From positions 69,288,779-69,352,778 of the forward strand of contig NC_090319.1 in NCBI RefSeq assembly GCF_040869045.1: a DNA stretch of 64,000 nucleotides. The letters are read 5' to 3'. Positions 46,218 to 57,005 of the stretch are shown here, one piece after another. Positions within the stretch are counted from its first letter, which is position 1; each line of letters opens with the position of its first letter. Under the pieces are notes generated by a model. It ran no database searches. It was not told the origin of the DNA and saw only the letters and a list, made by a program, of their open reading frames with translations. The translations under genes were made by a program, and so were the position numbers. This DNA comes from Eurosta solidaginis (taxonomy: Eukaryota > Arthropoda > Insecta > Diptera > Tephritidae).

Positions 46218-47305
46218 ATTTATACCTTTCATGAAAATGAAATGGTATATTAATTTCGTCACGAAACAAAAAATTGTAAGTCCTTAAAGGAAAATAGATA
46301 GACCCACCATTAAGTATACCGAAATAATCAGATTGAAGAGCTGAGTTGATTTAGCCATGTCCGTCTGTCCGTCTGTCTGTTTGTATTCAAACTAGTCCCT
46401 CAATTTTTGAGATATCTTGATAAAATTTGGTGAGCAGGTGTATTTGGGTGTCCGATTAGACATTTGTCGGAACCGGCCGGATCGGACCACTATAGCATAT
46501 ATCCTCCATACAACCGATTTTTCAGAAAAAGAGGATTTTTGTAATATCTTACCCAATTTAACAGATTGAAGCTTCAAACTTCACCATATACTTTCGTATA
46601 TTGCACATATTGTTGCCTGAAAAAATTGATGAGATCGGTCGTATATATAGTATATATCCCCCACAACCCATTGTTCAGATAAGAAGCTTTTCGTAATTAC
46701 TGCCCTATTTTAAGAGCTAGAGGCTTCAAATTTCAACGAATGCTTACGTATATAGCATATATTGTTGTCTGAAAAAATCATACAGTTCGGTGGTATATAT
46801 AGTATATATATGGTGGTATATATAGTATATATATATAGTATATATATTTTCGCAATTTTAGCCCCATTTTAACAGCTAGAAGATTCAAATTTGATCGAAC
46901 GCTTACGTATATAGTATATATTGTTGTCTGAAAAAATCATAGAGATCGGTGGTATATATATTATATACTTCATACAAACTGTCATTTTTGCCCCAATTCA
47001 TCAAGTTTCATCAAATAGTTACGCTTACTTCATATATTTTTGAAATACGTGATTCGTAGTCATAGTTTTTACACGCAGACCACAAAAAACCTGAAACTTT
47101 GCATCCCCACACAAAGTACTTACCTATTTTTTATTTTATATTTATCTTAAAAATCGTTTAGGTATGTAGATCTGTTCACTAGATATTTCTTATCTTATAC
47201 ATCCGATTATTCGGAGATTACAAACGGGATAAGATTATTGTTTAGCCCCATTCATGAAAGGTATGAAGTCTTCGGCATAGCCGAAGACAGTCCCGTCCTT
47301 ACTTG
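46218..47305 (+). mobile_element. Family C (second Helentron-like family), near full-length
   Basis: It starts TTATACCTTTCATGAAAATG. The inverse TTCATGAAAGGTAT lies at 47251-47264, giving 14-bp subterminal inverted repeats. Right after comes a 9-bp perfect hairpin (GTCTTCGGC, three-base loop, GCCGAAGAC, 47268-47288), then CAGTCCCGTCCTTACTTG and a T-run. It has three diverged internal units of about 155 bp marked by TTGTTGTCTGAAAAAAT. The architecture and the CCTTACTTG end match family B although the bodies differ. There is no coding capacity. Confidence 0.7.
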
Positions 47306-47389
47306 TTTTTTTTAACACGCTTTTATTAGCTTGGCCTGTATGTAACGGAATCTTTGAGCTTAATTTTCACCGGTTTCTAGAAGTCTGAT

Positions 47390-47519
47390 TAATTTGAAAC
47401 TTTGCATACGTATCAGGGACCGATGACAATGCATTCATAAGGGTGGGGACATAAGGTCAACGGCCATAAGGTCAATTGGCCTTATTACCACTTTGAATGG
47501 CCATAAGTTTGATTGAGAC
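47390..47519. repeat. Left part of a 123-bp minisatellite, cut off by a hAT element
   Basis: One unit with TTTGAAACTTTGCATACG, GACAATGCATTCAT, GACATAAGGTCAACGGCC and CCATAAGTTTGATTGAGAC. The array resumes at 49581. Confidence 0.85.
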
Positions 47520-49580
47520 TAGAGGTTTACGCCGATCACTTTATCGGCGGCGGCGGCGGCGTAGGCGGCGCGTCGGCGTACGCCGGTGTTCTTACTTTAA
47601 AAGCTTGATTTTTCTATTTAAAAAAAAGAATATTTAGGAAAGTTTTGTTTATATGTATTTAAGGAAATCAACGTGTTGGCCATTTCGGAATGATCCGGGG
47701 TTTTTGCATCAAAATCTCGCAGACCGTTAAAAAAATTTCAGGAGTAGCTCCTTGCGAAGGGATTGTCCCTCGTTCGCATGCTCCAGAGAGGCTTCGAACC
47801 TAACCCCGGTCTTTGGAATTGGTACTGCTGCGCCTGCTGAAAAGAAATAGAGATACATAAAATAGTCACACTTTTGCCTGTATATCTCATGCAAAGCGTA
47901 GTTTCACCTAGGTTTAACTCCTAATAATCGTCGCGAACACAATTTCTTTTAATCATCTGTCGCTCCTTGGCGGTCACGCATAAAGGCGACTTAGGGTTGC
48001 TATGAATGGTCTATTAATACTCATGACTATCGTGGCACAGGGCGCCTCCAGTTTTTTCGGCTGTTTTTAAGAGCTAAATTTTCCGATGTGCGAACAGTAG
48101 GAATCCCTACCACCAGTCGCTACCACGCCTCCTGAGCCTCACACCATATGCCAGTACAGCAGCTATACGACTGCGACTTCGAAATCCTACCTTCGTCGAC
48201 GTCACTTTTCTAGAAGCTCTAGGTGTAGCTCCGAAGACTTTCCCACGGACGCTTTTGTTGCGCTATGCTGCCGAGCTACACTTTGAAACGTTAGGGAGTG
48301 ACTATTCGGCCAAAGATGCCGCCCTCGAAATCATAAGCAGTCTAAGTGGATGTCATTGCATCATGGGTGAAAATCCGTATAACCCTCGGTGCATCTACAT
48401 AATTAAAATTTTGCAAGGACGCTGGATAAAATTTTTAAGATATAGACCAAAGATTGCAGACGTTTGTGTTCACAACATTGATTTCAATAGTCTTCGTTAA
48501 ATCAAATTTAGAATGAAAGTCGACGGATTTTAAGTTGAAAGTTGTTAACTACTGTTTTCCGGCATTACGATATAGGAGCTCATTATGGATGACCGCGTAG
48601 CTTCAGTTTTCAGACAAGTTCGACTGTCCACTACGTTAGGGTAGTATCACACACGGTCATTAGTACCACTGTCTTGGGAAAGCTTTTGCTTCACCACTTT
48701 GAGTGTTCTTGCGAAGGACAAAGCCTCACCTGGTAGATATATGTGCCTCCGTATTCACAATTGTAAAAGGAGCCGTAACGTGTAGGTGATATTTAAACTT
48801 GGTTGATAGGATATAATCAATGTGATTCACTCCAAGGGACTAGTTTTGGATAGGGCCGCCAACTTTAGGAAATGTCAAACCGGGAGACTTGCGTGTTGAA
48901 GGATGAAGTGTGAAAATCAAAATCAACATTTCAGACGCTATTTTATAGTTTCGCAAATAAACAACAGATGTTTGAATGTAAGCCCAAGCGATTTTTCAAA
49001 CTCTTCTCATATGTACATATATCCTTAACTTAACTATGAGGTAAGAATAATTTCAAAGGATTGTTTATGCCCCTAGAACCTACTAAAGAATTTTGCATCA
49101 CTGATCTCGCTTATTCTTGAGGACAGTTTAAAAACATGTTCGCTTTGGGTCATTTTATTTGAATTAAATGTTCATTATTAATTTTTTCAAAAATGCAAAG
49201 TGAGCATATAAATTTACTATATAACTTTTCTTTTAGTATTTTGTTTTAATAACTTGCTGAATTGGGTGATGAAAAGTCCGTGTTAAGCTGACATCGAAAG
49301 CGCCTGTTATTTTAAATAACTTTTGAACAGTTAGAAAGAGTTAAATTTCGCAATTACTTTCTTATAACTGGCAGTTATGCGCATCCGTTGATACAACTTT
49401 CGACCATATCGGACCAATTTTCGACATGAACAATAAATGGCCTAAACAGTCTTAAACTAGTAGAAAATATAGTAACGCGCCGGACGCCGCGCAGCCACGC
49501 CGATATTTTTGACATTCGGCGGCGGCGTGCGAAAAACGACCAAAATCGGCGGCGGCGTTTATCGGCGGCGTATATCTCTA
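47520..49580. mobile_element. 2.06-kb hAT-type element with exact 8-bp duplication
   Basis: Left end TAGAGGTTTACGCCG and inverse right end TAGAGATATACGCCG (13 of 15 match). ATTGAGAC flanks it exactly on both sides (47512-47519, 49581-49588), splitting a minisatellite unit whose halves rejoin perfectly. Both subterminal regions are rich in GGCGGC (47540-47590 and 49480-49575). I found no transposase. An 81-codon frame (48255-48500, with AELHFETLGSDYSAKDAALE) and unidentified minus-strand codons (GEALSFARTLKVVKQKLSQ near 48690) may be captured or decayed coding DNA. Confidence 0.8.
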
Positions 49581-50115
49581 ATTGAGACTTTGCACACGTT
49601 TCAAGGCTTGATGACAATGCATTAATGTGATGGTGTGGTGACATAAGGTCAACGGCCATAAGGTCAATTGGCGTTATTACCACTTTGAAAGGCCACAAGT
49701 TTGATTGAAACTTTGCACACGTATCAAGGCTCAATGACAATGCATTAATGTGATGGTGTGGTGACATAAGGTCAACGGCCATAAGGTCAATTGGCCTTAT
49801 TACTACTTTGAATGGCCATAAGTTTGATTGAAACTTTGCACACGTATCAAGGCTTGATGACAATGCATTAATGTGATGGAGTGGTTACATAAGGTCAACG
49901 GCCATAAGGTCAATTGACCTTATTACCACTTTGAGTGGCCATAAATTTGATTGAAACTTTGCACACGTATCAAGGCTCCATGACAATGCATTAATGTGAT
50001 GGTGTGGTGACATATGGTCAACGGCCATAATGTCAATTGGCCTTATTACCACTTTAAATGGCCATAAGTTTGATTGAAACTTTGCACACGTATAAAGGGT
50101 CGATGACAATGCAAT
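49581..50115. repeat. 123-bp minisatellite, right part (about 4.4 units)
   Basis: TTTGCACACGTATCAAGG recurs at about 49590, 49711, 49834, 49958 and 50082, a 121-124 bp period. Because the unit is near 41 codons, the minus strand keeps an open frame through it. That frame (49375-49863) is a repeat artefact that ends inside the hAT element. Confidence 0.9.
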
Positions 50116-50117
50116 AA

Positions 50118-50170
50118 TGTGAATGATAGATGTATCTATCTATGCATCTATGTATCCATGTATGTATGTA
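50118..50170. repeat. ATCT/ATGT microsatellite
   Basis: TGTATCTATCTATGCATC followed by ATGTATGTATGT. Confidence 0.7.
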
Positions 50171-51045
50171 ACGGAATCTGGAGTGGAGCCGAGAGCCCCG
50201 GTAATGCAGAGCTCCGAACTCCGTTGCACCTTTTGAAGCTTTTTAAGATAGGTAAAAGGCACCATAAACAAAAATCGGGCGCAAAATGGCTGTGTAAATC
50301 CAGTAGGTCACCTTAGGAGAAAATCCTCAGGAGGTGGCAATTGCCCTCTTGCAGGTGAACAGCTCTGCTGCTGCCTTCTTGGATCGCTCCACTATATGGT
50401 CACTCCATAATAGCTTCCTATCCAGAATGACTCCCAAATACTTGACTTGATCGCTAAATGCTAAGAACGTACCCCCAATTCTTGGCGGTGTAAGATGTGG
50501 TACTTTGTACCTCCTCGTGAAGAGGACAAGCTCGGTTTTATCCTGGTTTTCCAAACCTGTGGCGGGTTGTACTCCTGGAGCAGCTCCAGGATGTCAGCTG
50601 GGTCCGTTGTCGTCACTGGAACCCAGGCTCTATCCCTTGGTCATGAGGGGATATCACGCGCCTCCACCACCTTGAGGCGCGCGCCCGGATATACCACCCC
50701 TATCAGCGTGACGGCGGCCCTATAGAGGTTTATCGAACTGGCGTCGTCACATGCAATTAGCTTGAAATTGTCCTGGAACCACCCTGCATCGGTGTAAGAT
50801 GGCGGTGGACCAGGGTTAACTTTCTTAACCTTAACGGCCACCGTAGCGAGCGCGGCCTCAATCCACTTCCACTGTTGTTTCGGGATCCTGCCATCTTCGC
50901 TGATCTCGTCTATAATGCCAATGATCTGCCGACCCTTGGCAATTTCGGCGAAAGACCGCGTCCAGCCTTCCTGCGTCTTGGCCCTTTTCGGTGCCGTGGG
51001 GTTGGATTCATCCATGGACCGCTGGCGTTTCAAGGTTTCATCACT
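50171..51045 (-). pseudogene. Non-LTR deletion derivative: ORF1 fused to the 3' end of RT
   Basis: On the minus strand from ATG 51033 the ORF1 protein reads MKRQRSMDESNPTAPKRAK, a basic start, then KQQWKWIEAALATVAVKV, NPGPPPSYTDAGWFQDNFKL and AAVTLIGVVYPGARLKVVEA. It resembles ORF1/gag-like proteins of RNase H-type non-LTR elements (possibly the group annotated as DUF4780; from memory). A TGA in place of Arg stops it at 50641, but the frame continues DRAWVPVTTTDPADILELLQ. Near 50550-50570 it joins the end of RT: KTELVLFTRRYKVP, KYLGVILDRKLLWSDHIVER and CKRAIATS (50327-50545), then YWIYTAILRPI and LCITGALGSTPDS to 50171. The rest of ORF1, endonuclease and most of RT are deleted. Confidence 0.8.
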
Positions 51046-51077
51046 CTCGACTAAAACTTTTAAAATTATTTGAACTA

Positions 51078-51605
51078 AAAAATTTAAAATAAATAATAGT
51101 TAAAAAAAAAAACAAAAAAAAAACAAAAACACGCTTTTATAGCTAACCGAACTAAAAAATATAAAATAATTTTCAATTAAAAATAGTTTATATAACAGTA
51201 GTAGAAGGTCAAATAATCATTTATAGTTAATCACCTCAAAATAAAATTATAATAAAATTTAAGTTATTAACAGAATAATAATAATTCACAGTAAAAAGCG
51301 TGGGGTGCTTGATATTGAATGTTACAGTCATTCTATTGGCAACTATCTGAGAGGAAAGGTATGAAATGTAGTCAAATGCACCCCACGCTTTTTAATCTGA
51401 ATTAAATTATTCTGTTAATAACTTAAATTTTATTATAATTTTATTTTGAAGTGATTAACTATAAATGATTATTTGACCTTCTACTACTGTTATATAAACT
51501 CTTTTTAATTGAAAATTATTTTATATTTTTAGTTCGGTTAGCTATAAAAGCATGTTTTTTTTTTGTTTTTTTAAACTATTATTTATTTTACAATTTATTT
51601 TTGGC
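51078..51605. repeat. Long hairpin 1: ~230-bp arms, 69-nt loop
   Basis: Left arm 51078-51308 and right arm 51378-51605 are inverse copies at roughly 95% identity, AT-rich, closing on GCGTGGGGTGC and its inverse. The loop has AGGAAAGGTAT and AGTCAAATGC. The same words occur in the loop of hairpin 2 (56791-56840), though the arms differ. It begins just beyond the ORF1 start of the neighbouring deletion derivative. Its transcript would be a near-perfect double-stranded RNA. Confidence 0.85.
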
Positions 51606-52067
51606 ATAGCGGCACGGTGTTAAACTTGAAAGAAGTCAGGATCAGCGAACGTAACGATTTTGTAGTTTATCATACAAGTTAAAACTAATAGCCAAAACAA
51701 AAATAATAGTTAAAAATAGCTTTTTAACAAAATACTTGTAACAAAATAAAAATTAAATATGACTTTTAATATAAAAGAAAATAAATATGGAGATCTAAAG
51801 CATTTTCTTCTGCCGGCGACTAATACTTCTGTAAAAAATAAATATTGTTTCAAAAGGAAATATAATTCTGGGATAATTCAATACTTGACGAGGTATTTCC
51901 GTCATTTATAAGGCTACACTGCTAAAATTGTATGTGATCAGCTTAGTAAGGTTGACTTAAAAACTGTATTTGACTATCTTGACATAAGCGCGTGGTAATG
52001 CCTACGGAGGCCGCGAATCTTTTGAAAATCTTTGCATCGTCTTTAAAGCCGGTTGAAGATGTTGTGA
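51606..52067. other. No recognisable gene
   Basis: AT-rich DNA. Plus-strand codons MPTEAANLLKIFASSLKPVE near 51998-52058 are unidentified. Confidence 0.3.
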
Positions 52068-53432
52068 CAGTGGCGTAACAATAGGGTACCAGGGCTGGCA
52101 AAATGCCACGGGCCCCCGACCCAAGAGGTCGCGAGCTCAAAAATATTTTTTTACATTGTACGTGAGTATTTTATTTTATTTGAAAAGTATATTTTCTAAG
52201 TTCTGCTTAAAGCCAAAGTGAGACAACTAAAGACCATAATACAATTTTAAGTTAATCATTAAACATTTCCACCAAACTAAACAAAAAGATGTGGAATCAT
52301 TTTTAAAGATGTACACGTTACACGAGAGGTTATTACCATGCAAAATTTTTTAAAACAATTCAACAAATTAAAAAAATTTTTGGATTAAGTATCAAAAGAT
52401 CAAATATTTTTTGTCAAGTTTTACATCTAATAAAGAAAGTGAGTCTTTAACTTCAATAACAATAAAAACATAACCCTGCTAGATGAGCAGGACGTTATGA
52501 TGTCGTTATTGCTTTAAAAGTTCGGTTTGTTGAGGTCTAAACGTTTGAAATCGTTTTGTTAAATTGCAAATCAGATGAAAGATAGAAACTATTTCACTCA
52601 AAAAGAACATCGAAAACTACAATTTTGCCATGTTATTGGTTTTGCATTGTAAGATCCTACTTACCATCGATGCAGCCTCTAAAGTAATTCAGTCTAAAGC
52701 CACAGATCTTTCAAATGCTTTAACGTTTGAAAATTTTTCTAGAAGAATTGGAAAGTTATCGAGATAAATCTGAAAGTTTCAAAATGGAAGCGAATAGTGT
52801 AGCATAAAAATGGTCCATCACCCCTGAATTTTCTAAAACTCTCCAGAGGATACTAAAACGCCATTTTTATGAGCTTTGCAAAGATGAGCGTCTCCACGAT
52901 ACGAAAAGTTGGTTCAAAGTGAACATATTTTATGGAAAATTGGAAATCATTATAAACTAATTGAAATCGCGCAATGAATGAAATTGTTTAAAATTCCACA
53001 TTTTTGCAGCATGCCACTTTAAAAGTCTTCAATGGCACTGATCTAATAAGAAACAGCTCTAGAATTTGTTGAGATATATAAAGACATATCTGAGTCATTT
53101 GCCAGAGAAATTCTCAGTTTTCGACCCAATTTCAGAGAGGAAATAGATAAATCGTCGTGTATTAGAGACCTCGTTGATTTATTAATAATAAACAATTATT
53201 TTATGTCTGGCAGCTTTCCTGAAGTATGCACTGCGTTACTGTTATTTCTTACAATTCCTGTGACCACAGCTGGGGCTGAACGATCATTTTCAAAACTAAA
53301 ATTGATAAAAACCTACATAGGAAACTCTATAAGACAAGACTATGTGGCTGTTTTGTCTTTCGAAACTTTGATGCTGTTATAGATACTTTTGCGGAACGGA
53401 AATCTAGAAAAAAAATGTGTCTTAATAATTAT
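52068..53432 (+). pseudogene. hAT transposase remnant (ZMYM1-like)
   Basis: A hAT-style terminus CAGTGGCGTAACAATAGGG opens at 52068. From about 52640 plus-strand frames read LLTIDAASKVIQSKATDLSNA, SNALTFENF, EANSVA, WSITPEFSKTL, KRHFYELCKDERLHDTKSWF and VNIFYGKLEIII. They end in the dimerisation domain FPEVCTALLLFLTIPVTTAG, ERSFSKLKLIKTYI and LSFETLML (53215-53380). That domain (hATC) is the most reliable part. Many stops and shifts. The right terminus is not seen because a solo LTR follows at 53433. Confidence 0.8.
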
Positions 53433-53952
53433 TGTGGCGAATGTTGACATCACTGGGCTATTAGTAAATAATCACGCAACAATAAAAACATGAAACAGCC
53501 ACTCGTATATACATGTACACATTAAAGCTAGCGACACTTATGTACAAGGAAACGAAGAGATCTGTCACAAACACATGTGGTCATCAGCCGAAGTAGTTAC
53601 TCACACATACACACGCATATGACTGTGAGAAACGCATAAAGTACAAATATATATGTTTATAGTTGGTAACCAAGCAGGAGATTCTAGAAGGTGAAACGTC
53701 TAGACCTTTGGAGAAATATGCTGACGAGGCAACAGAGAGTATAACAGCAGCGCAAGCTGAGGAATGACTAATCAGTTTGATTTAAACACGAAATTAGTTC
53801 TGAAGTATAAGTGTTATTGTGAAGTACTTTCAAAGTAGTCTATTAAAGACCATTTTGCATTACTGAATATTGGAGTTATTTATTCGACAATTTAGCGATT
53901 CGAACGTTAGCAGAATGTTTCAAATAAGCGGAATTTACCAAAATTCATTACA
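53433..53952 (+). mobile_element. Solo LTR, third copy of the Gypsy LTR family
   Basis: It runs TGTGGCGAATGTTGAC to AAATTCATTACA. It shares AGTATAAGTGTTATTGTGAA, TTAAAGACCATTTTGCATTA and GGAGTTATTTATTC with the other LTRs but lacks about 100 bp in U3. No clean duplication flanks it (TTAT versus ATAT), suggesting age. Confidence 0.75.
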
Positions 53953-54024
53953 ATATCTAATTGAAATTAAATCGTTATTTTTATTTCATTGTAAATGCAT
54001 TGAAGAGGAAGATATGACATAAAT

Positions 54025-54115
54025 CCTCTTTTCCTGAAAAATCGTTTGTATGGATATATGTCCGATCCGGTCGGTTCCGACAAATGTCTAATCACCAGAT
54101 TTTATTAAAAACTCA
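54025..54115 (-). repeat. Family C fragment
   Basis: The minus strand reads GGTGATTAGACATTTGTCGG, AACCGACCGGATCGGAC and CAAACGATTTTTCAGG, matching 46430-46530. Confidence 0.75.
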
Positions 54116-54119
54116 AAAA

Positions 54120-55600
54120 TGTTTCAATTGGAAACACCACTGTGCTAATCGGAAAAGAGGAATATATAGCCAAATCCGAAGAACTCTTAGAGGAAATACA
54201 ATGTCGTAGAATAAGATAGGATCCCACGGATGAATACCAAAAACAAATCAAACCTGTTAAAAAAAAATGCAACAAATAGAGTAGATTCTAACATGGCACA
54301 TAGATTGGTGCAAATGAATCCTTCGGCTCCTCCACTAATTGCGCTATCAAAAATCCACAAGCCGGACACGCCAATGAGGCCCATCAATTTTAAATCGGCA
54401 CCATGTTACAAAAATATTTAAAAACGATATTGAAATATACTGTGGAGCCAAGAAACGACTATGCCATAGCTAACACAACAGAACTAATAGAGAAACTTGA
54501 TACCGTAAAACTAGCAAAGAACAGAAAATTGGTATCCTTTGACATAAATGATTTATACCCATCAATACCACTATCGGAGACTTTGGATATAGCTAGCTCA
54601 ACAATAGCTCATAATACAAAAACAAAGTGAAAAGAATGCAAATCACAAATATGCTAAGAGCAACTTTAAGTCAAAACTATTTTAAATTCAACAATAAAAT
54701 ATATAGAGAAACAAACGGTCTTGGAATGGTTATTCCCACATCAGCCATTCTTATGGAAGTGTTCATGCAAAATCTTGAAGAAAAGTACATACAGGAGCTG
54801 AAGTCTAAATTAGGCGTGTTATTTTATGTTAGATACGTGGATGACATAATATGCGTTTTAGCTACTAATAACGAAGACCTTGTACTGGAGTATCTCAACA
54901 AGCAGCACGGAAATATAAAATTTACAATGGAAACCGAAAAAGACGGAGGAATCAACTACCTAGACCTCACGATAAATATTGATACAGTTGCCAAAGGATT
55001 TAACCAAACAGAAATAATGAAAAGGAAAATAATAACACCTGGACGACTATTACACATACTGGAAAGGCAACACATAAATTGGCAAAATTCTTTAAAAAAT
55101 ACAACATTAACACAGCGTTAAAAACATCGAACAATCTAGGGCGAAAACTAAGAACTAACACTAACTCAGAGGATCCGTTTAGCAGCCACGGCGTATACGA
55201 GGTTACCTGCGGATGCCAACATATTTACATAAGACAAACAGGACGGCAAATAAGAACGGGATTCAGAGAGCACATTAGAGACTACAGCAAAAAAAACACG
55301 GAATCCAAACATTATGACGAGTCTAACTTCGCGAATCACATTGTGGAAACTGAATGTTCCCGAGCAAACATCAATAAAACGTCTCAACGTACTTGAAAAC
55401 ATCGAAATCTACAAACAAAAAACATTCGAGGGTAGAATAATAAACGAAGAGATAGACACAATTTCTGACACAATATTCGAGCCTTTAAAACTTTTTTACA
55501 AGAAACAAAGTCATCACACTGGTACAACAGACAAACACACAACAACAAACAAATACAAAACAATTAACGCACCAAAACAACAAACCCACAAAAAAGGTTA
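54120..55600 (+). pseudogene. Penelope-like element: RT plus GIY-YIG endonuclease
   Basis: Plus-strand frames in order: IGKEEYIAKSEELLEE (54150), LIALSKIHKPDTPMRPI (54335), NTTELIEKL and LVSFDINDLYPSIPLSETLD (RT motif A), RMQITNMLRATLSQNYFKFN, ETNGLGMVIPTSAILMEVFM (motif B), FYVRYVDDIICVL (catalytic YVDD, 54822-54860), INYLDLTINI, KKYNINTALKTSNNL and then the endonuclease GVYEVTCGCQHIYIRQTGR with REHI and SNFANHIVETE (55191-55355). The Gly of the YIG box is changed to Arg. The KRLNVLENIEIYK tail follows. Breaks: a shift near 54410, stop at 54628, stop at about 55120, shift near 55360. Full-length Penelope ORFs are about 700-800 codons, and most of that is present, so only the 5' end is trimmed. 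Confidence 0.9.
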
Positions 55601-55930
55601 AACGACTAAAATCACGGACTTTTACCTGCCTCAGTCAGCCACACAAATCGATCGGTAAAACCCACCCTCAGTTCTGTTTGAGCACATAGCACATACACAT
55701 AACTAAATATACACAAGCATCAATTTTGACAATACCTGCTCATGTACCTACGAACTATAAATACAGGACAAACGACAACAACAGATCAGAACGAAAATCG
55801 ACACTGATGTTGGCATAACGCCGAAACCAAATTTGACAAAGGATGACGCAAAATCGTTCCAATATACATCATTTACCCACCATGTCGAAAAATCAACAAA
55901 ACAACATAAGTCAAAGAAATATTTCCTCAA
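55601..55930 (+). other. Penelope 3' non-coding (pLTR-like) region
   Basis: Downstream of the tail codons is a CA-rich stretch, then CTATAAATACAGG and the hammerhead-like core at 55804. Penelope elements often end in such a partial LTR; the identification is by position and motif. Confidence 0.5.
55804..55827 (+). ncRNA. Hammerhead-ribozyme-like core (degenerate)
   Basis: CTGATG, two T, then a three-pair stem GGC/GCC with loop ATAAC, then GAAAC. This is the hammerhead core layout, but A9 is replaced and one base is inserted, so cleavage is doubtful. Hammerheads in Penelope-like elements are established in the literature. Stems I and III are not convincing here. Confidence 0.35.
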
Positions 55931-56629
55931 TTTTTTTTATAAATTTTTATAATAATGAAGAAAATGTCCATGTGTATTAGAAAGGTTTTTCTTTTGTTTT
56001 TAGAAAAATGTTGTTTTGAGAAAAAAAATCCTATGGCCAAAAATCATTCTTGTTTTGGCAAATAAATTTTTTTTAGTGTAGAATTGATATCTGTGTCACA
56101 GATTAACAGAGCTTCGATGACTTTTGGGGTGGAGAAGGTACTTTTCTAGAAACGTATACTTTTTTAGAGCTGGATAAGTTACTCGGTAAACGAATGCATC
56201 TAAGGTGGTGGGATATACTATCAACCAAACCAACCAAAACCAGTTATCAGCCAAAAGCTCTCAGTCCAAAGGAGAGTTACGCACATACAAGTGAAGCTAA
56301 GTGTTTTAAAAAAAAGTTTTAAGTGTTTCGTTATTTAGAAAAAAAATTTCAAAGGAAGCAATAAATTATGTTGATTATTATTATTTTTTTTTTTTTTGTG
56401 TAGATTATCTTCATGTAGAATCTACAAATTTTCAAATCTTAAAAGTCAATTCTAACTGCTAACAATTTAACAATTTCATTTATGTATTTGCTAAAAGTAT
56501 TACAGACACAAGCAAAATATTTCAAGCAATTTGCTTTTCGCATATTTAGAAAAAAATGCAAATAAACGCTAAAGTCTAGCTAACAGAAGCTGACAAACAA
56601 GGTCATAAATATAAAAAATAAAAATAAAA
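55931..56629. other. No recognisable gene
   Basis: AT-rich DNA with a T-run at 56386. AACCAAACCAACCAAAACC near 56225 is simple sequence. Confidence 0.3.
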
Positions 56630-57005
56630 TAAAAAAAAATTTTAAGCACTTCCTTTATATAAATGGACAAAAATTAGCGAAAAATGTCTCCTTATATAAA
56701 GACATATTCTTGCTAAACTTTTATTTTTAAATTTTGACAAAGAAATTGCAAAACTATTTATGAGAAGCAAAAATATAAAAGTGGAGCGCACATAACTTGG
56801 ATTGGAAAGTTGGTAGGAAAGGAGATATTAGTCAATCAAATGCGCTCCACTTTTGTATTATTACTTCTCATAAATATGTTTGCAATTTCTTTGTCAAAAT
56901 TAAAAAATAAAAGTTTAGCAAGAATATGTCTTTATATAAGCGGACGTTTTTCACTGATTTTTGTCCATTTATATAAAGGAAGTGCTTAAAATTTTTGAAT
57001 TTTAT
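56630..57005. repeat. Long hairpin 2: ~160-bp arms, 50-nt loop
   Basis: Left arm 56630-56790 and right arm 56841-57005 are inverse copies, closing perfectly on AAAAGTGGAGCGCA. Outer arms carry AAGCACTTCCTTTATATAAA. The loop has AGGAAAGG and AGTCAA then AAATGC, matching hairpin 1. The right arm abuts the 150-bp satellite. Confidence 0.85.

Noticed and set aside
49375..49863. 162-codon minus-strand frame with internal repeats
   Set aside because: It is the 123-bp minisatellite read in phase and runs into a hAT terminus.
49581..50115. Regularly spaced repeats that could recall a CRISPR array
   Set aside because: The whole 123-bp unit repeats with no unique spacers, and the genome is eukaryotic.
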